A stretch of 64,000 nucleotides of DNA from Agarophyton chilense (taxonomy: Eukaryota; Rhodophyta; Florideophyceae; Gracilariales; Gracilariaceae). Positions 1 to 11,704 of the stretch are shown one piece after another. The DNA lies in NCBI GenBank assembly GCA_030374765.1, contig JARGXX010000036.1:62001-126000 (forward strand), written 5' to 3'. Every line of letters starts with the position of its first letter. Position 1 is the first letter of the stretch. The position numbers and the translations under genes were made by a program. The notes below the pieces were generated by a model. It saw only the letters and a program-made list of their open reading frames with translations, did not search any database and was not told where the DNA came from.

Positions 1-133
1 GAATGATGAGAATATGTAAAAGTATCATCCCAAAGGATGGTTTCTTTTACATATTGTCATTGATCAAAAGAGATATCCAACTTCCGAAAAGGGTCAGGGA
101 CACAATAACGCAAAGGGCCCTGAGCTTCATTAT

Positions 134-1452
134 TCACATCGAGAACCTTGTTGTCCAAAGATTAAACTCATGACTGGAAGATAATTGCGGTTCCTGTTCT
201 TCTAAGTAACTTGGTACGAATTGAGTACATCGCTCTTTGACAAGCACCTTGATTCGATGAAGCAACCCGCCATAGCTCCAATTCTCTACACCATCGTAGT
301 TCGGATCGCGTGACCGGCACATTTCGTAAACTGCATCCACAAAGCTTCTAGTCATGATGCCGTTGCTTTGGTGGGTTTGTTTCCCGCCGTTCTCTACATT
401 CACGGGAACCAACATATCGGCAGATAGTTGATGGTCTGCAGATCCACTGAACAAGACGCAACCTCCTGCGGCCTTGTGTTGGTACTTCAGGTGGCGAGGA
501 GGTAACCGTTCCCCATTCCGAAATCTTGCAGAACCGTTTTTGTCGTACACGACAGGAAGGTCGCATATGGTTCCGCTTTTGCAGGCGTCAACAATCGCAG
601 TTACCTTGGCGCCTTCTGGCACAGCCTTTACGAGACGATTGTAAATAACATCATCCAGTATCGGTCCGACACTTCGAATTCTTAACCTTCCCTTATGATC
701 GTACAGGGGAGTTGGCACGAAATCGATGGGCATGATGCACTTGAGGCAAGAAGGGAGCGGTACAGGTCAGAACAAGTCGAAGTTTTAATACAAGATGTTT
801 GGCTACATACCTGATCATAGCCAGTCTCAATCTCATCCCCAGATTTATCTTGCACCATCTCGCCATGACCAGCATAGAAAAACACAGCGCTATCACCAGC
901 AACGATTCCCTCTGTTAACCAGCCGAGCTCGTGGATAATAGCCGCGCTGGTGGGCTGGCTAACTGAATACATGCCCGCAGGTAAGGGTTCATCACACAAA
1001 ATATGAATTTCAGACTGTGGAAAGCCGAACAAGGGCCCGGAAAGCAAGTCGAACATGGCTAGCACATCATTTCGGGCGCCAGGGACCGGAGTGAGGTGCT
1101 TGTGATTTTTGTAACAGATTCCAACAAGCAATGCTTTCCGTCGACGCAGCTTGGCATCATAGGAGGTAGTGGCACGCGCCACGAAATCTCGGGCGGCTGG
1201 GGATATGGACTCACCGCTGAAGCGGGGGCGCGGGATGCATACCGGAGCTGAGGCTGTCCGGTATGGGGTGTTCGCTGGAGAGGTGGAGGGTGTCGGAGAG
1301 GCCGAGTGCGATTTGTTTGATGGGGAGAGGTTTCTGTTGAAGTGGGGGGAGGCGGGGGGAGGGGCTTGAGGATGAAGAGTACCGAAATTAGAGTCGGAGG
1401 ACCTTAAGTGTCGAAGGAGCTCTTTTTGTGCCGGGGAACGCTTCTTACTCAT
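134..1452 (-). CDS. Type I metacaspase, two exons (1452-811 and 739-134)
   Basis: Metacaspases are caspase-fold cysteine proteases that cleave after Arg or Lys and act in stress, cell death or protein quality control, usually in the cytosol. Exon 1 (214 codons) has a Pro/Ser-rich N-terminal prodomain of about 90 residues, then the p20 domain with the catalytic His in YAGHG (about residue 196). Exon 2 (201 codons plus stop) has the catalytic Cys in VDACKSGT (about residue 267) and the p10-like C-terminus. Joining at CAG|GTATGT and CTCAAG|TGC keeps phase 0 and rebuilds the family block GYDQ-CIMPIDF, which decides the splice. The joined protein is 415 residues, normal for type I. I see no LSD1-type zinc finger in the prodomain. 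The usual DCCHSG is DACKSG here, with catalytic Cys retained. I chose the ATG at 1452 because it opens the prodomain, but an upstream exon cannot be excluded. No stops interrupt it, unlike the surrounding elements. Confidence 0.88.
740..810 (-). other. Spliceosomal intron of the metacaspase gene
   Basis: On the minus strand this 71-base segment begins GTATGT and ends CTCAAG. It contains in-frame stops, and removing it joins the His-bearing and Cys-bearing halves of the protease in phase 0. It is the clearest splice evidence in the window. Confidence 0.85.
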
Positions 1453-2339
1453 GGAAATAAGTGTGGAGGAGGAAAGTGGAAAAAAGTTCCGTGCAGAAAG
1501 GACTCACAGATGGCCCATTATTCTTGACGAGGTGCGTTCTCGAGGGTGGGGAAGGGGAAAAGAAACGTGTGAGTCTCTACGTTTGGTAACTAGCTAGAGA
1601 TACGAATGGGTGGAACGTGAGCGCATGATGATGCGCTGACGGAGCCATGCGTGGCTAGGTAAGATACCCTTCGTAGATTAAAAAAAAGTTGAATAAATTC
1701 ACGACGGGATATCTTTGGGTGCCATCTTTTGACGCCGTGAGGGGCGCACCACCGGCACACGCAGCGGGTGAGCACGAGTGTCGTCTCCAGTTGGGAAACA
1801 GGCCATCCGTTACGGGCGCGGCCCATGCGCAGTCGCCCCATCGGCTGCGGGGTGCGCTTCCCGGCCGCAGTGAGATCGTTGAATTGTACTTGTCCTACGC
1901 TACCTTCGTGTACCCCAACGGTACCCATCGGCACTGCGTGAAGCATCACTCTGCCAACAAATGATACGTCGTTTGCACTGCAAGTGGGACACCCGCGCCA
2001 GTCGCGCCTATCACACACACCCCTGCCTTGCTCAGCCGCACAGCCGCACCGCCCTCTATTTCGTGTAATAACACCCTGACGTTGGTAATTTCTCCACCCT
2101 TCCCTCACACGCGTCGCTTCTCCTTTTTCTTCGCAAGCACACGTTGAATGCATGGTTACTTCCAAGAATTCGTGAAATAGCTTCGTTGTTTGTTGTGGGC
2201 ATCTTGCATTTTCTCTGCTTAGCTGCGCCCCGTGAAGCCGCCTGCGCGGCAGCAGCTCGTTTCCGGGCTTTGTTTCATCTCTCGCGCTCTAGCGTTCTAT
2301 TCCCATACGCGCAGCACCTTCGTCGCGTTGTGGTGTAAA
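1453..2339. promoter_or_regulatory. Intergenic region between two divergent genes
   Basis: This 887-base stretch lies between the starts of the metacaspase (minus) and an unknown protein (plus), so it should hold the promoters of both. Several open frames cross it on each strand, but none has recognisable protein content. A pyrimidine-rich stretch occurs around 2100-2130. I could not identify a TATA box or other defined site. The call rests on gene layout only. Confidence 0.4.
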
Positions 2340-3296
2340 ATGGATGATGCCAACCAGGAAACTCCAATCCAAAGTCCGCGAAGTCCGTTGTCAAGTGAAA
2401 TTAACTCTCTGTCCGAATATCAACTCAAGAAGCTTACTCGAACTAATACCAGAAAGAATGTAGGCGGAAGAAAAAAAAGGTTTTTCTCCCAGCTGGAGCG
2501 TGTGTGTCGACGCCTGGAGCTCCTCAATGTCAACCCCAAAGTTAACCCGAGCCCGCAGAACCATTCACTGGATGCAATACCAGTAGTAAATCCCGATGGT
2601 TCATCATTTACAGCTCAATCTGATAGAAAGGAAATCCCCCTCCCCGAAACCGACCACAAACATCCGCAAGGAGCACGATTTCAGGAACAGACGGCGTTTG
2701 ACGACATTCGAATGCCAAGAAGAGCACAGACGCCCAGGTTTGCGAAGGATACTCCTTTTGCACGAAGTGACCGCTCTCACACTCCGGAACCCTCTGTGAG
2801 CCCAACTTCCAGCACGAAAGACGACGACTTTGAAATTGAACCGGCATCCGTCTATGCTGCGCACGAAGGAATCCCATCAACTACTCTCACAACAAAGTCA
2901 TTTCGCTCCGTGAGGATTTCAACAGAAGTAACAATTCTAGATTACGGGCCGCAAAACAAGAAAGGTGAAACAACGCCTCTATCTATTTCCACTATGCGTC
3001 GAACTGAACATCCGAGCAGAAATGGAAAGTGCTTTCATCTTCGTGGTCGCCTCGCAAATGACAACCAGTTTTCTCGCGCAATGAGCGCAATGGAGAGAAA
3101 TAATTTGGTTCGAAAGATGGACAATCGTCATCCAGATGACCCAAAACTGAACTCGGAAAGTGCCATGGGTGCTGCCGGAGTACAACCAAGAAATTCAAAT
3201 GCTACCCACAGGCTTAACATGGATTCCTCCGGAGCTGGCAATCCAGTAGCCCAAAAAGCTAGAGCCCCATTGGATTCAGAAGCGAGTGAATTATGA
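2340..3296 (+). CDS. Hypothetical basic, low-complexity protein
   Basis: I do not recognise this gene. From the ATG at 2340 it encodes 318 residues. The same frame is open upstream to an ATG at 2232, but that extension looks like leader sequence. The N-terminal 100 residues contain a short basic, helix-prone segment (GGRKKRFFSQLERVCRRLEL, about residues 42-61). The rest is hydrophilic and rich in Ser, Thr, Pro, Arg and Asn, and is probably disordered. There is no signal peptide, membrane segment or known catalytic motif. It runs divergently from the metacaspase and ends 440 bases before the Tc-like transposon. Its intact length supports a real gene. It could also be an exon of a larger gene. 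Confidence 0.5.
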   Translation: MDDANQETPIQSPRSPLSSEINSLSEYQLKKLTRTNTRKNVGGRKKRFFSQLERVCRRLELLNVNPKVNPSPQNHSLDAIPVVNPDGSSFTAQSDRKEIPLPETDHKHPQGARFQEQTAFDDIRMPRRAQTPRFAKDTPFARSDRSHTPEPSVSPTSSTKDDDFEIEPASVYAAHEGIPSTTLTTKSFRSVRISTEVTILDYGPQNKKGETTPLSISTMRRTEHPSRNGKCFHLRGRLANDNQFSRAMSAMERNNLVRKMDNRHPDDPKLNSESAMGAAGVQPRNSNATHRLNMDSSGAGNPVAQKARAPLDSEASEL

Positions 3297-3739
3297 GTCG
3301 ACAGATTCCTTTCTGAATGATGTGAGATAGCTTACCCATGAGCCCATGTTATATTAACATCTAGTTTTCCAAAGTGATTTCGAGCTTTTGTAAATACTTC
3401 TTAACTTGGCGGAATTCTTTTCTACTCCCACTGTTTATGGCCTCCATTCTCGCCAGTAGATCATCTTTTAGAGAAAAGCAATCGAGGTGACCGCTCTTTT
3501 CCCCCCTCTAGTTTCCTCCCGTCTCAGAGACCATTAGTATCTTGTTAATTTTGTTTGGGCGAGCCCAACTCTTCTTTGAAGACTGAAAACAAAGCGCTCT
3601 CTGTTCAAACGGGCAAGAATTTATGTACCCATGTCTAATCTGGCTTTGAAGGTTTTTAGGAATTACCTTCGTCCTTCGGAGGGCCTTGATAGAACACGAA
3701 GAGACAAAAACGTCTTGAAAAAAGTAGTCATGCAATGTA
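3297..3739. other. Intergenic, no feature seen
   Basis: AT-rich sequence lies between the hypothetical gene and the TA target site of the Tc-like transposon at 3738-3739. I see no convincing gene or RNA here. Confidence 0.4.
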
Positions 3740-3868
3740 CAGTGCGTTTCAAAAACATATCCCTTTACAAAAACTGCGCCAAAAAGGCATTTCACGTACT
3801 GTAGAGCACATTTCACAACAAATAAAAACCACTAAGTCAATAATCCTGTTTCAAAAGTATATCCTTTA
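3740..3868 (+). repeat. Left terminal repeat of the Tc-like element, with two direct sub-repeats
   Basis: The outer motif is at about 3746-3766 and the inner motif at 3848-3868. Both read GTTTCAAAA followed by a CATATCC- or TATATCC-like block ending CTTTA. The 102-base spacing equals that at the right end, which indicates paired transposase-binding sites. Confidence 0.75.
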
Positions 3869-3897
3869 TACAATCATTAGCTCAATTACAAGAGAAA

Positions 3898-3912
3898 GCG
3901 GCCTTCGGCCGC
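3898..3912 (-). terminator. Helitron 3' terminal hairpin
   Basis: GCGGCC-TTC-GGCCGC is a perfect 6-bp stem with a 3-base loop, 17 bases inside the CTAA end. Helitron 3' hairpins mark the end of rolling-circle transfer. The usual spacing is about 10-12 bases, so this one is slightly long. Confidence 0.7.
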
Positions 3913-4530
3913 AGGCGGCGCTGCGCGCCGCGGTCGTTCTGCTCGACTATTTCGTTTCTATGAAGCTTATTATACTATGATTGAGCTTTTAGTAGCGTTT
4001 GTAGCTCTAAGCGTAGCCTTTTGCAGAGAAAAAAGGCCAAACTTGCTGAAGATTCTATTATTGACAGTGTCGACGTACAATGATGGATCATAGCAGGTTA
4101 TCGGCTACTAGGAGCGCTGTGCCGTTTAGCATTAGCTGGTGCACGATATATTAAAGATATATCGTGAAACGAGCTCTAAAATGTATGGTGAGCTTGGTTA
4201 ACGACATTTTATTTTAAAAGCAATGGGGCAGTTGTAGCATATTATGCCGTTCAAACTGCCTCCGAAACTGTAACTTGCAGTGTCGACGTAAAGGCACGGA
4301 CTTAGCAACTTGACTGCCGCTAGCGGCGCTGCGCGCCTTAGCAGCGGCCGCGGTACGCATATATTTTCGTTTGAACTGCCGCCAATACTATTACTTGCAT
4401 TGTAGACTTAAAGTGACAGACTATGCAACTTATCGGCCGCTAGTGACGTACAGGCAAGTACTTTGCAACTTGACGGCCGCTGCTAAGGCGCGCAGCGCCT
4501 TAGCAGCGGCTGCGGCACGCACAGTGGCGC
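3913..4530. repeat. Helitron 3' subterminal inverted-repeat cluster
   Basis: GC-rich palindromes (around 3913-3935, 4319-4360 and 4476-4510) alternate with AT-rich spacers that repeat a TTGCAGTGTCGACGTAAAG-like block at about 4061, 4274 and 4397. The strongest hairpin, 4476-4510, has a 16-bp perfect stem (GCCGCTGCTAAGGCGC) around GCA. No protein is encoded here. Confidence 0.7.
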
Positions 4531-4715
4531 CGGATATCTCTTTGTAGCACGAGAATGCATTGGTTTCAAACTATCTTGGTGATTTGGCTTTTTATAGCTC
4601 CGTGCGTCTCTAATCCAAAATGGGAAAAATTTTGAAGATCAAAACAGGTTTACACGCAAACAAAAAGAAAAACGTAACATTTTTTTTGGCTGAGTGTTTG
4701 AGCACTGATTCATAT

Positions 4716-7700
4716 CTACGTAGTGGGGTGAGGATTGCAAAACCCTATAGCCTCAGGAAGCACTGGATTTATTAGTGGAACTGGCATCGGATGTATCGTC
4801 TGTGGATTGTCAGGCGTAAGGCTAGAGTCGTGCAGTAACAACACATGCTTATTCCTTCGCACTCGTGACAGCGCCACATACAGCTGACCTGCACAGAAGA
4901 AATTTGATCGCACATCAACAACTAAACCGTTCAGATTTTTGCTCTGTCCTTTGGGAACTGTCTTCGAATCATAGGAATGTCTGCAAAGGAAAACTCAAAA
5001 TCAATGCGATGCAGCACTTGTGACTCGATTACTTGACCGTTTTCGTTGAACCTTGCCACATGCATCGTAAACTGATCCACACGAACTACGACAAACATTT
5101 TTCATTTACCAACACTGGATGCAGAACGTTTCGAATAACCATCACAGGAACACCAATTTTGAGGCACAGGTTGTGTGGAGGGATACCAGTAGGAGCATAT
5201 TCATAGGCAAACTCAGCCACAATAGTGTCCGAAATATCCGACTCGGCAGTCTGCGCTCGAAGTGGCTGTACTGTAGTTGCGGATTGCAAAGTGATTTGCT
5301 CACCCGGAAAAAGATTCAGGGCAGCAGTATTGTGTTCATCCACCAATTGATTTGTGGATGCAATTATCATTTTGCTGAGATCTACATCTTCTTTGCGCCG
5401 CGTCGTGACCCACTTCCACACAAACGTATATACGGTTTGCATCACTCCAGTAGACTGCAGTGGAGGTGGTATAGTACTCGAGATGGTGTTGCGCGCAACG
5501 GCACGCAAAAAAGCCGCAAACCCCGGATCATCTTCTTGGCGAACTTGTTCTTTGAGATAAAGAACTTGCACAGAGGAATCTGTCCAGAGATTGCTTTTCC
5601 ATGGCAGCTCGTTCAAAATGTTTGTATACACTCTTCGAACGTTCCCACCCGCCTCAGGCTCCATGTACGACTGTGGCACAACAGGAAGCAACTGTGAGTA
5701 GTCGCCGGCGAACACAATAGACAGTCCACCGAAACATGGCGGTTGCGTTTGTGTTTGAGAACTTCGCAAGTCTTTGAGTAGCACGTCCATGAGCTCAAAC
5801 AACCTTCTGGAGAGCATCGAAACCTCGTCAAGTACGAGTAGCTGTAGATTGCGCAAAAGTTCCGCTCGTTGAGACCGAGGACCGTACTTGGACAACAGTG
5901 AAAGTTGTGTAGTAGTACTGTCTTTATCTCCCACACCCAAACCAAGCAGACTGTGCAATGTGCGAACTCCCTCGTAAAGGGATGCAGCGAATCCCGTTGT
6001 AGCTGTCAATTCAACTAGCATTCCTTTTGATTCACATATATCCCGCAACAAATTCAACATATACGTCTTTCCAGTGCCTGCAGATCCTTGTATAAAGAAA
6101 ACGTTTCCAGGAGTGGTCAGACGATCTTGATCGGATTGCTGTCGGAGTTCTAAATCATTCACAATCGTATCCAGAACGTGTTTTTGTGTTGGTTTCAATG
6201 TATTATACCTGGATTGCAGTGTGCTTGCATTTCGCACCACTCTTAATTGGCGAGTGACTACTGCACGATCAGTCTCAGTTTGTTCCTCATTTTGCTGGAT
6301 ATATTGAACAAAGAAGCTATGCTCACGGAGCAAACGACCTCCATGGTGGTCAGATATGCTAATAATTCGTCGATACATTTCCAGCTTTCGCTGTTGTTCA
6401 TCCCCGGCGTGAATATCGCTGCACAGCGCCTCCCAGTGATCAACAACCATTTTCTCTGCATCTGCGCCTTGCTGATACAGCGTAACTACCAACCGCCGCA
6501 GTTCAGATGAAGTGCTGTATATTTAAACTGCCTCTTCAAACGCAATGGCAAACTCTGTACCGTCACTGAGCAGCCCGCTTGCGATCGCTGCTTCCCGAGA
6601 TGTGGAAAGCTGCTGTCCGTCAATGGTCCTCGCATCTTCGTAAGAACTTGAGGCGCGATTCATAAGTAATAAACGCAGTGAGAAAAGCTCTATTTCGGCA
6701 GGAACGACGGCTCGAATTCTGGCGACGCACTGATTCTCTTCTGACCTCTCCACGACATACATCGACGGATCACAATCGTCTCTCGGCACTTGAGTACTGT
6801 CTCCATCAAACTGATTGAGTACACTAGTTGGGAGGGTTTCATACAGGCGCACCTTTTCATAGTAGGAGAGGTAATCAAGACTGGCATATGTCTCAGGTCT
6901 CTGAAAGTACCCTTCCAGTGTTGATGGCTGTAAAGCCGTGTGAATGTCATTAAAGCTGCGAAGAACAAAAGTTCTCTCTCCCTCCAAATGTAATGCAAGT
7001 CGCTCAACAGTGGGCAGAATGGAGACGTGACGAAACTCAAAGATTCGCCAAGCAGCATTCACGGCACCCACCACACGTGCCCGCATGTAGGCACGGATTT
7101 CATTCTGCACCACAGCTGGTTGTTGGGTATCTGTACCCGATTCATTCTGGTTGCTAACATTCAGAGCAACTTCTTGTGCTTTGGGCTGCTTAAAAGCATA
7201 CTTCATGAGGTACGCTACCGCTCCTCCACCCTGCGTGCGCTCTACATTGATGTGTGAGCGGTACTTCTTAGTGAGTGTAGGATTGTATGGCACGATTTTG
7301 AGATCTTCTTCATTTCTTCTTCGGTAAACAACACAGTTTGTTCCTTCTTCGATGTATGTTTCTTGGACAATCATTGTGCTATCGTACCCAAATCGGCAAC
7401 AACCTGCACGATTACGACAATATGAAGAGTGGCGGTTGCGGTGCGTAGATAAAACGAGGGCGCGCAGTTCGTCATCTTCCCCTGGACTTGGTACTTCGGC
7501 TCGAATCAGACTGTCAATGGCATCTACGTCTTCTATTACACCTCCTTCTAACCATAGCAGGATGTGATGGTGCGGTACGTTTCGTTCTTGAAACTCCAGC
7601 TTTGCTGCAAGTCCCAAGCACTTGGACCCAAATAACTGTTCTGAATTCTTTTCGAGGTCTTTCACAATATCGTTGATGTACTGGTTGTAAACTCTGGCAA

Positions 7701-9858
7701 CCAAGTCTGGGCGGTCAAACGGGCGTGGACGATTAGCTGGTGCTGTGAAAGCACTCCGATGAGTCGTATCCATGCCTAAACGCTTCACATCCGCTCGCCA
7801 TACGTTCATTGTGACGGTGATGAATAGCGAAGGGGGTCCTTTTCTTGCCACAATCGCTTTCACATCCTGTCGCTTACTTTTCCAGTACTTAGAAAAGTTC
7901 ACTGAGTCATCAGGAAGCAAAATGCGTCCCATAAGCCTGAATTGCGCGTCAGTCATTCCGCCAGTCGATTGATTTTGCGCTTGAACGATTTCCGTCTCTT
8001 GAACTATGCGTGCTTGCTGCTGCCGTTCTAGTTATTGAAGTCGCATGTCTTCAATGTTCGTTTGTGTGCGAAGCAACCACATTTTCATTAATGGACCACA
8101 ATTAAGCAAAAATTTATCTGAATACAGTCGACGCTTTGCATTTTGTGCCCAAGTAAGCTTCTGAAGATTCCACTGATCGAAACCGAGCCCTGAGCTTTCT
8201 TGCGTACCATTTCGTGCTTGCGGACACAAACGCAGGTCAAACGGTTTATGCTCGTCGCCATACGGGTACAGAAGGGGAAATGTACCTCTCTCTGCTAGCA
8301 TAGAAGACGGTTTCAGCAATTTATACCGCACTCGGGTGTTGCTGTTTGAGTTTACTGCAGCCCCTGCTTGTTCCGTGTCGCCTGTGATAGCTGCGTGTTC
8401 TTCCGTAACTGTGCCCTCAGTCAACTGAGGCACCTGGGCCTCGACATGGTATAGACCGCCTGGATCGACTACGAAGGTTCTCATCATGGATGGTCCAGCT
8501 CCAGGAGCATCTTCGGACATCGGACCTGCACCTACGTTGTCACCAAACACTGTTGCAGTTCTGGTGCCCTCATATCCGCGCATTATCACTCCCTCGTTCG
8601 CAGCTTGCGAGCTTACGTCAACCGTATTTTCTTCTTGTGCCTGCATTTGCTCCGTTGTCAGCATCGCTCGATACCGCTCTCGCACCACATCAGGTTTGGG
8701 CTGAATCACCTCGTAAAGTCTCGGAACCATGTGTTTCACGTTGATGTCTTGGATAAACGCTCGCAGGTTTGCTCGTGTATAGTGAGCAGGATCCAGAGAA
8801 GGAGGCCCTGCGCCCCAAAGAAAACTATACCGCGTGCTGCTCTGTCTGTGTGCCGGGAGAGGGAGTGCTGCAGTTCCTTCTAGTCTGAGAAACGAAGGGC
8901 CACATCCTGTGACATAGGACATGTCCATAAACGCTTGAGTGGTGGCAAAAAGCGTATTCAAGTTTAAGGAGTTCGAGTGGAATGCTCTTGAACGGCATAT
9001 GCTTCGTATTTCTTCATTAGTATGGCGTCTACGAAATGTGACCCCCCATCCTGAATTTCGTTTCATGCCACAACAGACTCCATGTACCTCTTTTCCTAAA
9101 AGCACACACCCACACCACTTGCAACTATGAATTCGTAACGTCCAGTCTTCGTACGGACACGAACCATAGGTGTGTGAAAACTCACCGCATCTTCTGCATC
9201 TGCGGGTTCCTACGGTGGACAACGTCTCAAACTCAGGAATGCTTGCACGAGTGGCTGGATCAATCCATGCTTGAGCAGCATCGGAATCCCATGCGTAGTA
9301 AACGCGATACAATCCACGATCTGGACGTCCGGCAAACAGCATGACGGTCGAATCAAGCTCTTGGAGCGATTGTTGTTCTTCTGAATGAATAGCAAAAGTA
9401 GAAACCTGCTGAAGCTCTGATTCAGCGGATGGTGCGGGAGCTGGAGTGATTTCATCTTCTTCAACTTCCATCGGAGCAGGCATCTCTTTTTCGACATGAG
9501 CCCGAGGATGGTTTTCAGTGGTTCTCGTAGTACTTGGAAGTGATCCACCGATGATTGGAGCTGTAATGATTTCATCTTCGTTCAAATCCGCGACGACGAC
9601 TGGATCTTGCACATGCTGACCAGTTTCGTTTACTTGTACTTCATCTGGAGCATCTTCGACAGTAACCGTTACTCTTTCGGGCCCTTCCACTCCTGCGATT
9701 GTCGCGCCTCTGTTTTCTCCAGAACCTCTTCTTCTTCGTCTCCATCTCACGCCTCCATAGTTTTGTCTCTCTTCTTCTTCTTTATTCATTTTATTTTGAG
9801 CTTGTGCTAGCTCTTCGAATCTACGACAAAGTTTATGTAATATAAAAAACAAACACAA
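4716..9858 (-). pseudogene. Helitron Rep/helicase (RepHel), nearly intact
   Basis: The product nicks and rejoins element DNA (HUH endonuclease) and unwinds it (PIF1-type helicase). A single frame from 9858 to 5086 (about 1,590 codons) is broken only by TAA at 8032-8034 and TAA at 6523-6525. Domain order: an acidic N-terminus; a Cys-rich zinc region (CRRCGEF, CKWCGC, near 9180-9070); the Rep domain with ITVTMN, VPHHHILLW (metal-binding His, near 7570) and YLMKY (catalytic Tyr pair, near 7200); then a SF1 helicase with Walker A GSAGTGKTYML (near 6080), LDEVSML (near 5830) and FAGDYSQLLPV. A frameshift near 5090 and loss of part of the last helicase motifs separate the tail (GQLYVALSRVR, 4900-4860). 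The true start may be the Met at 9789. Only two stops in 4.8 kb suggest a fairly young copy. Confidence 0.85.
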
Positions 9859-10664
9859 CTAAACCGTGTGAAGAAAAATGTTTGATCTTTGGTTGTAGTT
9901 TGTTGCTTTGCACCCACCGGGGCTGGTTGCATGCAGCTGTCTTAATTAAAAAAAAGCTGCAAGACTTATATTACCCAATGCAACTCATGCGCAGCACAGG
10001 GACTCTCGACACACTTCTGTTGAAAAGTGACGGACGAAGTGTGCCCAGCCGGTTTTCAAGCCGTATGCCGTTTAACCCGCGTCCGGTTGTTGGGATGGGT
10101 TTTCTATTACTCACGGCAACACTCCCTGACACGCAATGGAGCAAGCGCTTTCCAGCCCTCAGAGGTACGACACGGCGGCCGCCCCAGACCCTGCACAGCA
10201 AGGTCTGCTGGTATAAGGTCTGGGAAACCATCAAGACTTCCTGAATCGCCGTCAAACGATCAGTGTACCACGCAGCACCTGACTTTTCCCAGATCCGTGG
10301 TATTCAGTGGTTTTTACTACGATGGCGGACTGCACACGAGCTCGGCCTTGCCTAGGTCCCAGGGCAGTCACAGCACTCAGTCTCTTGTCATAGAGTGCTG
10401 TGGCCCATGCCTGAAATTTGGAGGTTTTTCTTGTGGTTAGGGTCAAGAGCCGAGTTGTCTGACCCGGTTCATCAGTGCACCATATATGCTGTTTTGGAGC
10501 CTGAGGGTCGGAGGTGTAACGTATTCTGATTGGTCGGCACTTGGGCGGCGCACGGCAGTGTAGCAAAGTGCACTCGATAATTATTATTGGGTGGGAGTGC
10601 ATTTGCGTGCCACGGGTCAGACGTGTAGGGAGATTTGGCGCGAAGGGGCCCCCCCTCATACTGA
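9859..10664 (-). other. Helitron 5' leader, no gene seen
   Basis: The stretch between the Helitron 5' end and its RepHel frame presumably contains the promoter. Open frames in it have no recognisable content and I see no repeat of note. Confidence 0.5.
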
Positions 10665-10684
10665 TGACAATCATTACTAGGGAG

Positions 10685-11692
10685 ATGGCTCGTGGCGCAC
10701 CTCTGACACGCTCTAAACAGATGGAAATCATGGAATTAGTAGGTCAGTGTATGATTCCAGCAGATATAGCCCGAAAACTCAAGCGCAGCCCAAAAACAAT
10801 CAGCAACTTCATCAAAAACCCCGCTACATACGGATCAAAGCGTTCAAACGGCCGTCCTACGGCACTATCCCCGGCGGATAAGCGTGGAATTAAGCGAGAA
10901 CTATGCCGCAACACTTCATCTTGCGGGAAAATTGTCAAAAATCTAAATTTGCCTCTATCAAAATCTACAATATAGTTTAAAGTCAAACGTCAAAATTTTT
11001 TTCAAGTACACAAAAATGAGGAAAACTTTTTTCAAAAAGATAATCACAAGAAAAAAAGAGTTTAATTCTGTGCTCAAGAGGCTTATTGCAAAACGGAATG
11101 GAATAATTTTATCTTTTCCGACGAAAACAAGTTTAACCTTGATGGTCCAGATTGCTATACATTTTATTGGCATGATCTTTGAAAAGAGAAGAAAGAATTT
11201 GTGACCAGGCATTCAGGAAGCGCATCAATAATGGCTTGGGCTGGAATCTCTACGAAAGGAGCAACTGATATGGCTTTTGTTGAAACTACAATGAACTCTG
11301 AAAAGTATGCTGAGGTTTTAGAAAACTTTCTTTTACCTTTTGCATACTGTATGCACGGAGAAAAATTCATTTTTCAGCAAGATAATGCACCTGTGCATAA
11401 GTCAAATTCTATGAAACAGTGGTTCAATAGTCTAAATGTATCGGTTTTGGAATGGCCTGCGCGCTCTCCTGACCTCAACCCTATCGAAAGCATTTGGTGA
11501 ATGTTGGCCCGAATGGTTAATGAGCAAGGAAGGCAATATGATGCAGTATTTGATCTAAAAAATTGTATCAAAGATTGGTGGGAAAAGATTGACTGTAATT
11601 CTATCAATCGTTTTATAGAATCAATGCCAAAGCGTTTTATAAGTGTTATACAGGCTAAGGGAGCAAAAAATACTGAACTCGCGTTAAAATAA
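10685..11692 (+). pseudogene. Tc3-like transposase, four in-frame stops
   Basis: This is a cut-and-paste DDE transposase acting on its own inverted ends. One frame of about 335 codons runs from the ATG at 10685 to TAA at 11692. An N-terminal helix-turn-helix region (ARKLKRSPKTISNFIKNP) matches the Tc3-type DNA-binding domain. The catalytic domain has LDGPD (first Asp), QQDNAPVH (second Asp) and SPDLNPIE (Glu), with 34 residues between the second Asp and the Glu, giving DD34E. The frame is never shifted. It is interrupted by TAG 10973-10975, TAA 11063-11065, TGA 11180-11182 and TGA 11498-11500. The TGA at 11180 stands where an Arg (CGA) would be expected after WHDL. The Helitron sits 20 bases before the start codon and separates the gene from its left end. 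Confidence 0.85.
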
Positions 11693-11704
11693 AAAGGATG
11701 CACT

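Larger units (their letters stand above)
3877..10664 (-). mobile_element. Complete Helitron inserted in the Tc-like transposon
   Basis: Helitrons are rolling-circle transposons that start TC, end CTRR after a hairpin, and insert between A and T without duplication. On the minus strand this element begins TCAGTATGAGGGG at 10664 and ends GAGCTAA at 3877. A GC-rich hairpin sits 17 bases before the CTAA. The flanking bases are A (3876) and T (10665), which rejoin as the expected AT target inside the Tc element. The 6.8 kb element carries one long Rep/helicase frame (9858-4716), an 800-base 5' leader and an 800-base 3' region full of inverted repeats. Boundaries were inferred by eye from termini and context. 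Confidence 0.8.

Noticed and set aside
1590-2165. 191-codon minus-strand frame between the two host genes
   Set aside because: Its composition (many Cys, Arg and Trp) and overlap with the presumed promoter region suggest chance openness.
8032-8034. Stop-codon reassignment to explain in-frame stops in long frames
   Set aside because: TAA, TAG and TGA all occur inside transposon frames, while the metacaspase and the hypothetical protein have none internally. Decay is the simpler reading.
10541-10684. N-terminal extension of the Tc transposase
   Set aside because: This stretch lies on the Helitron side of the junction at 10664-10665. The transposase starts at the ATG at 10685.
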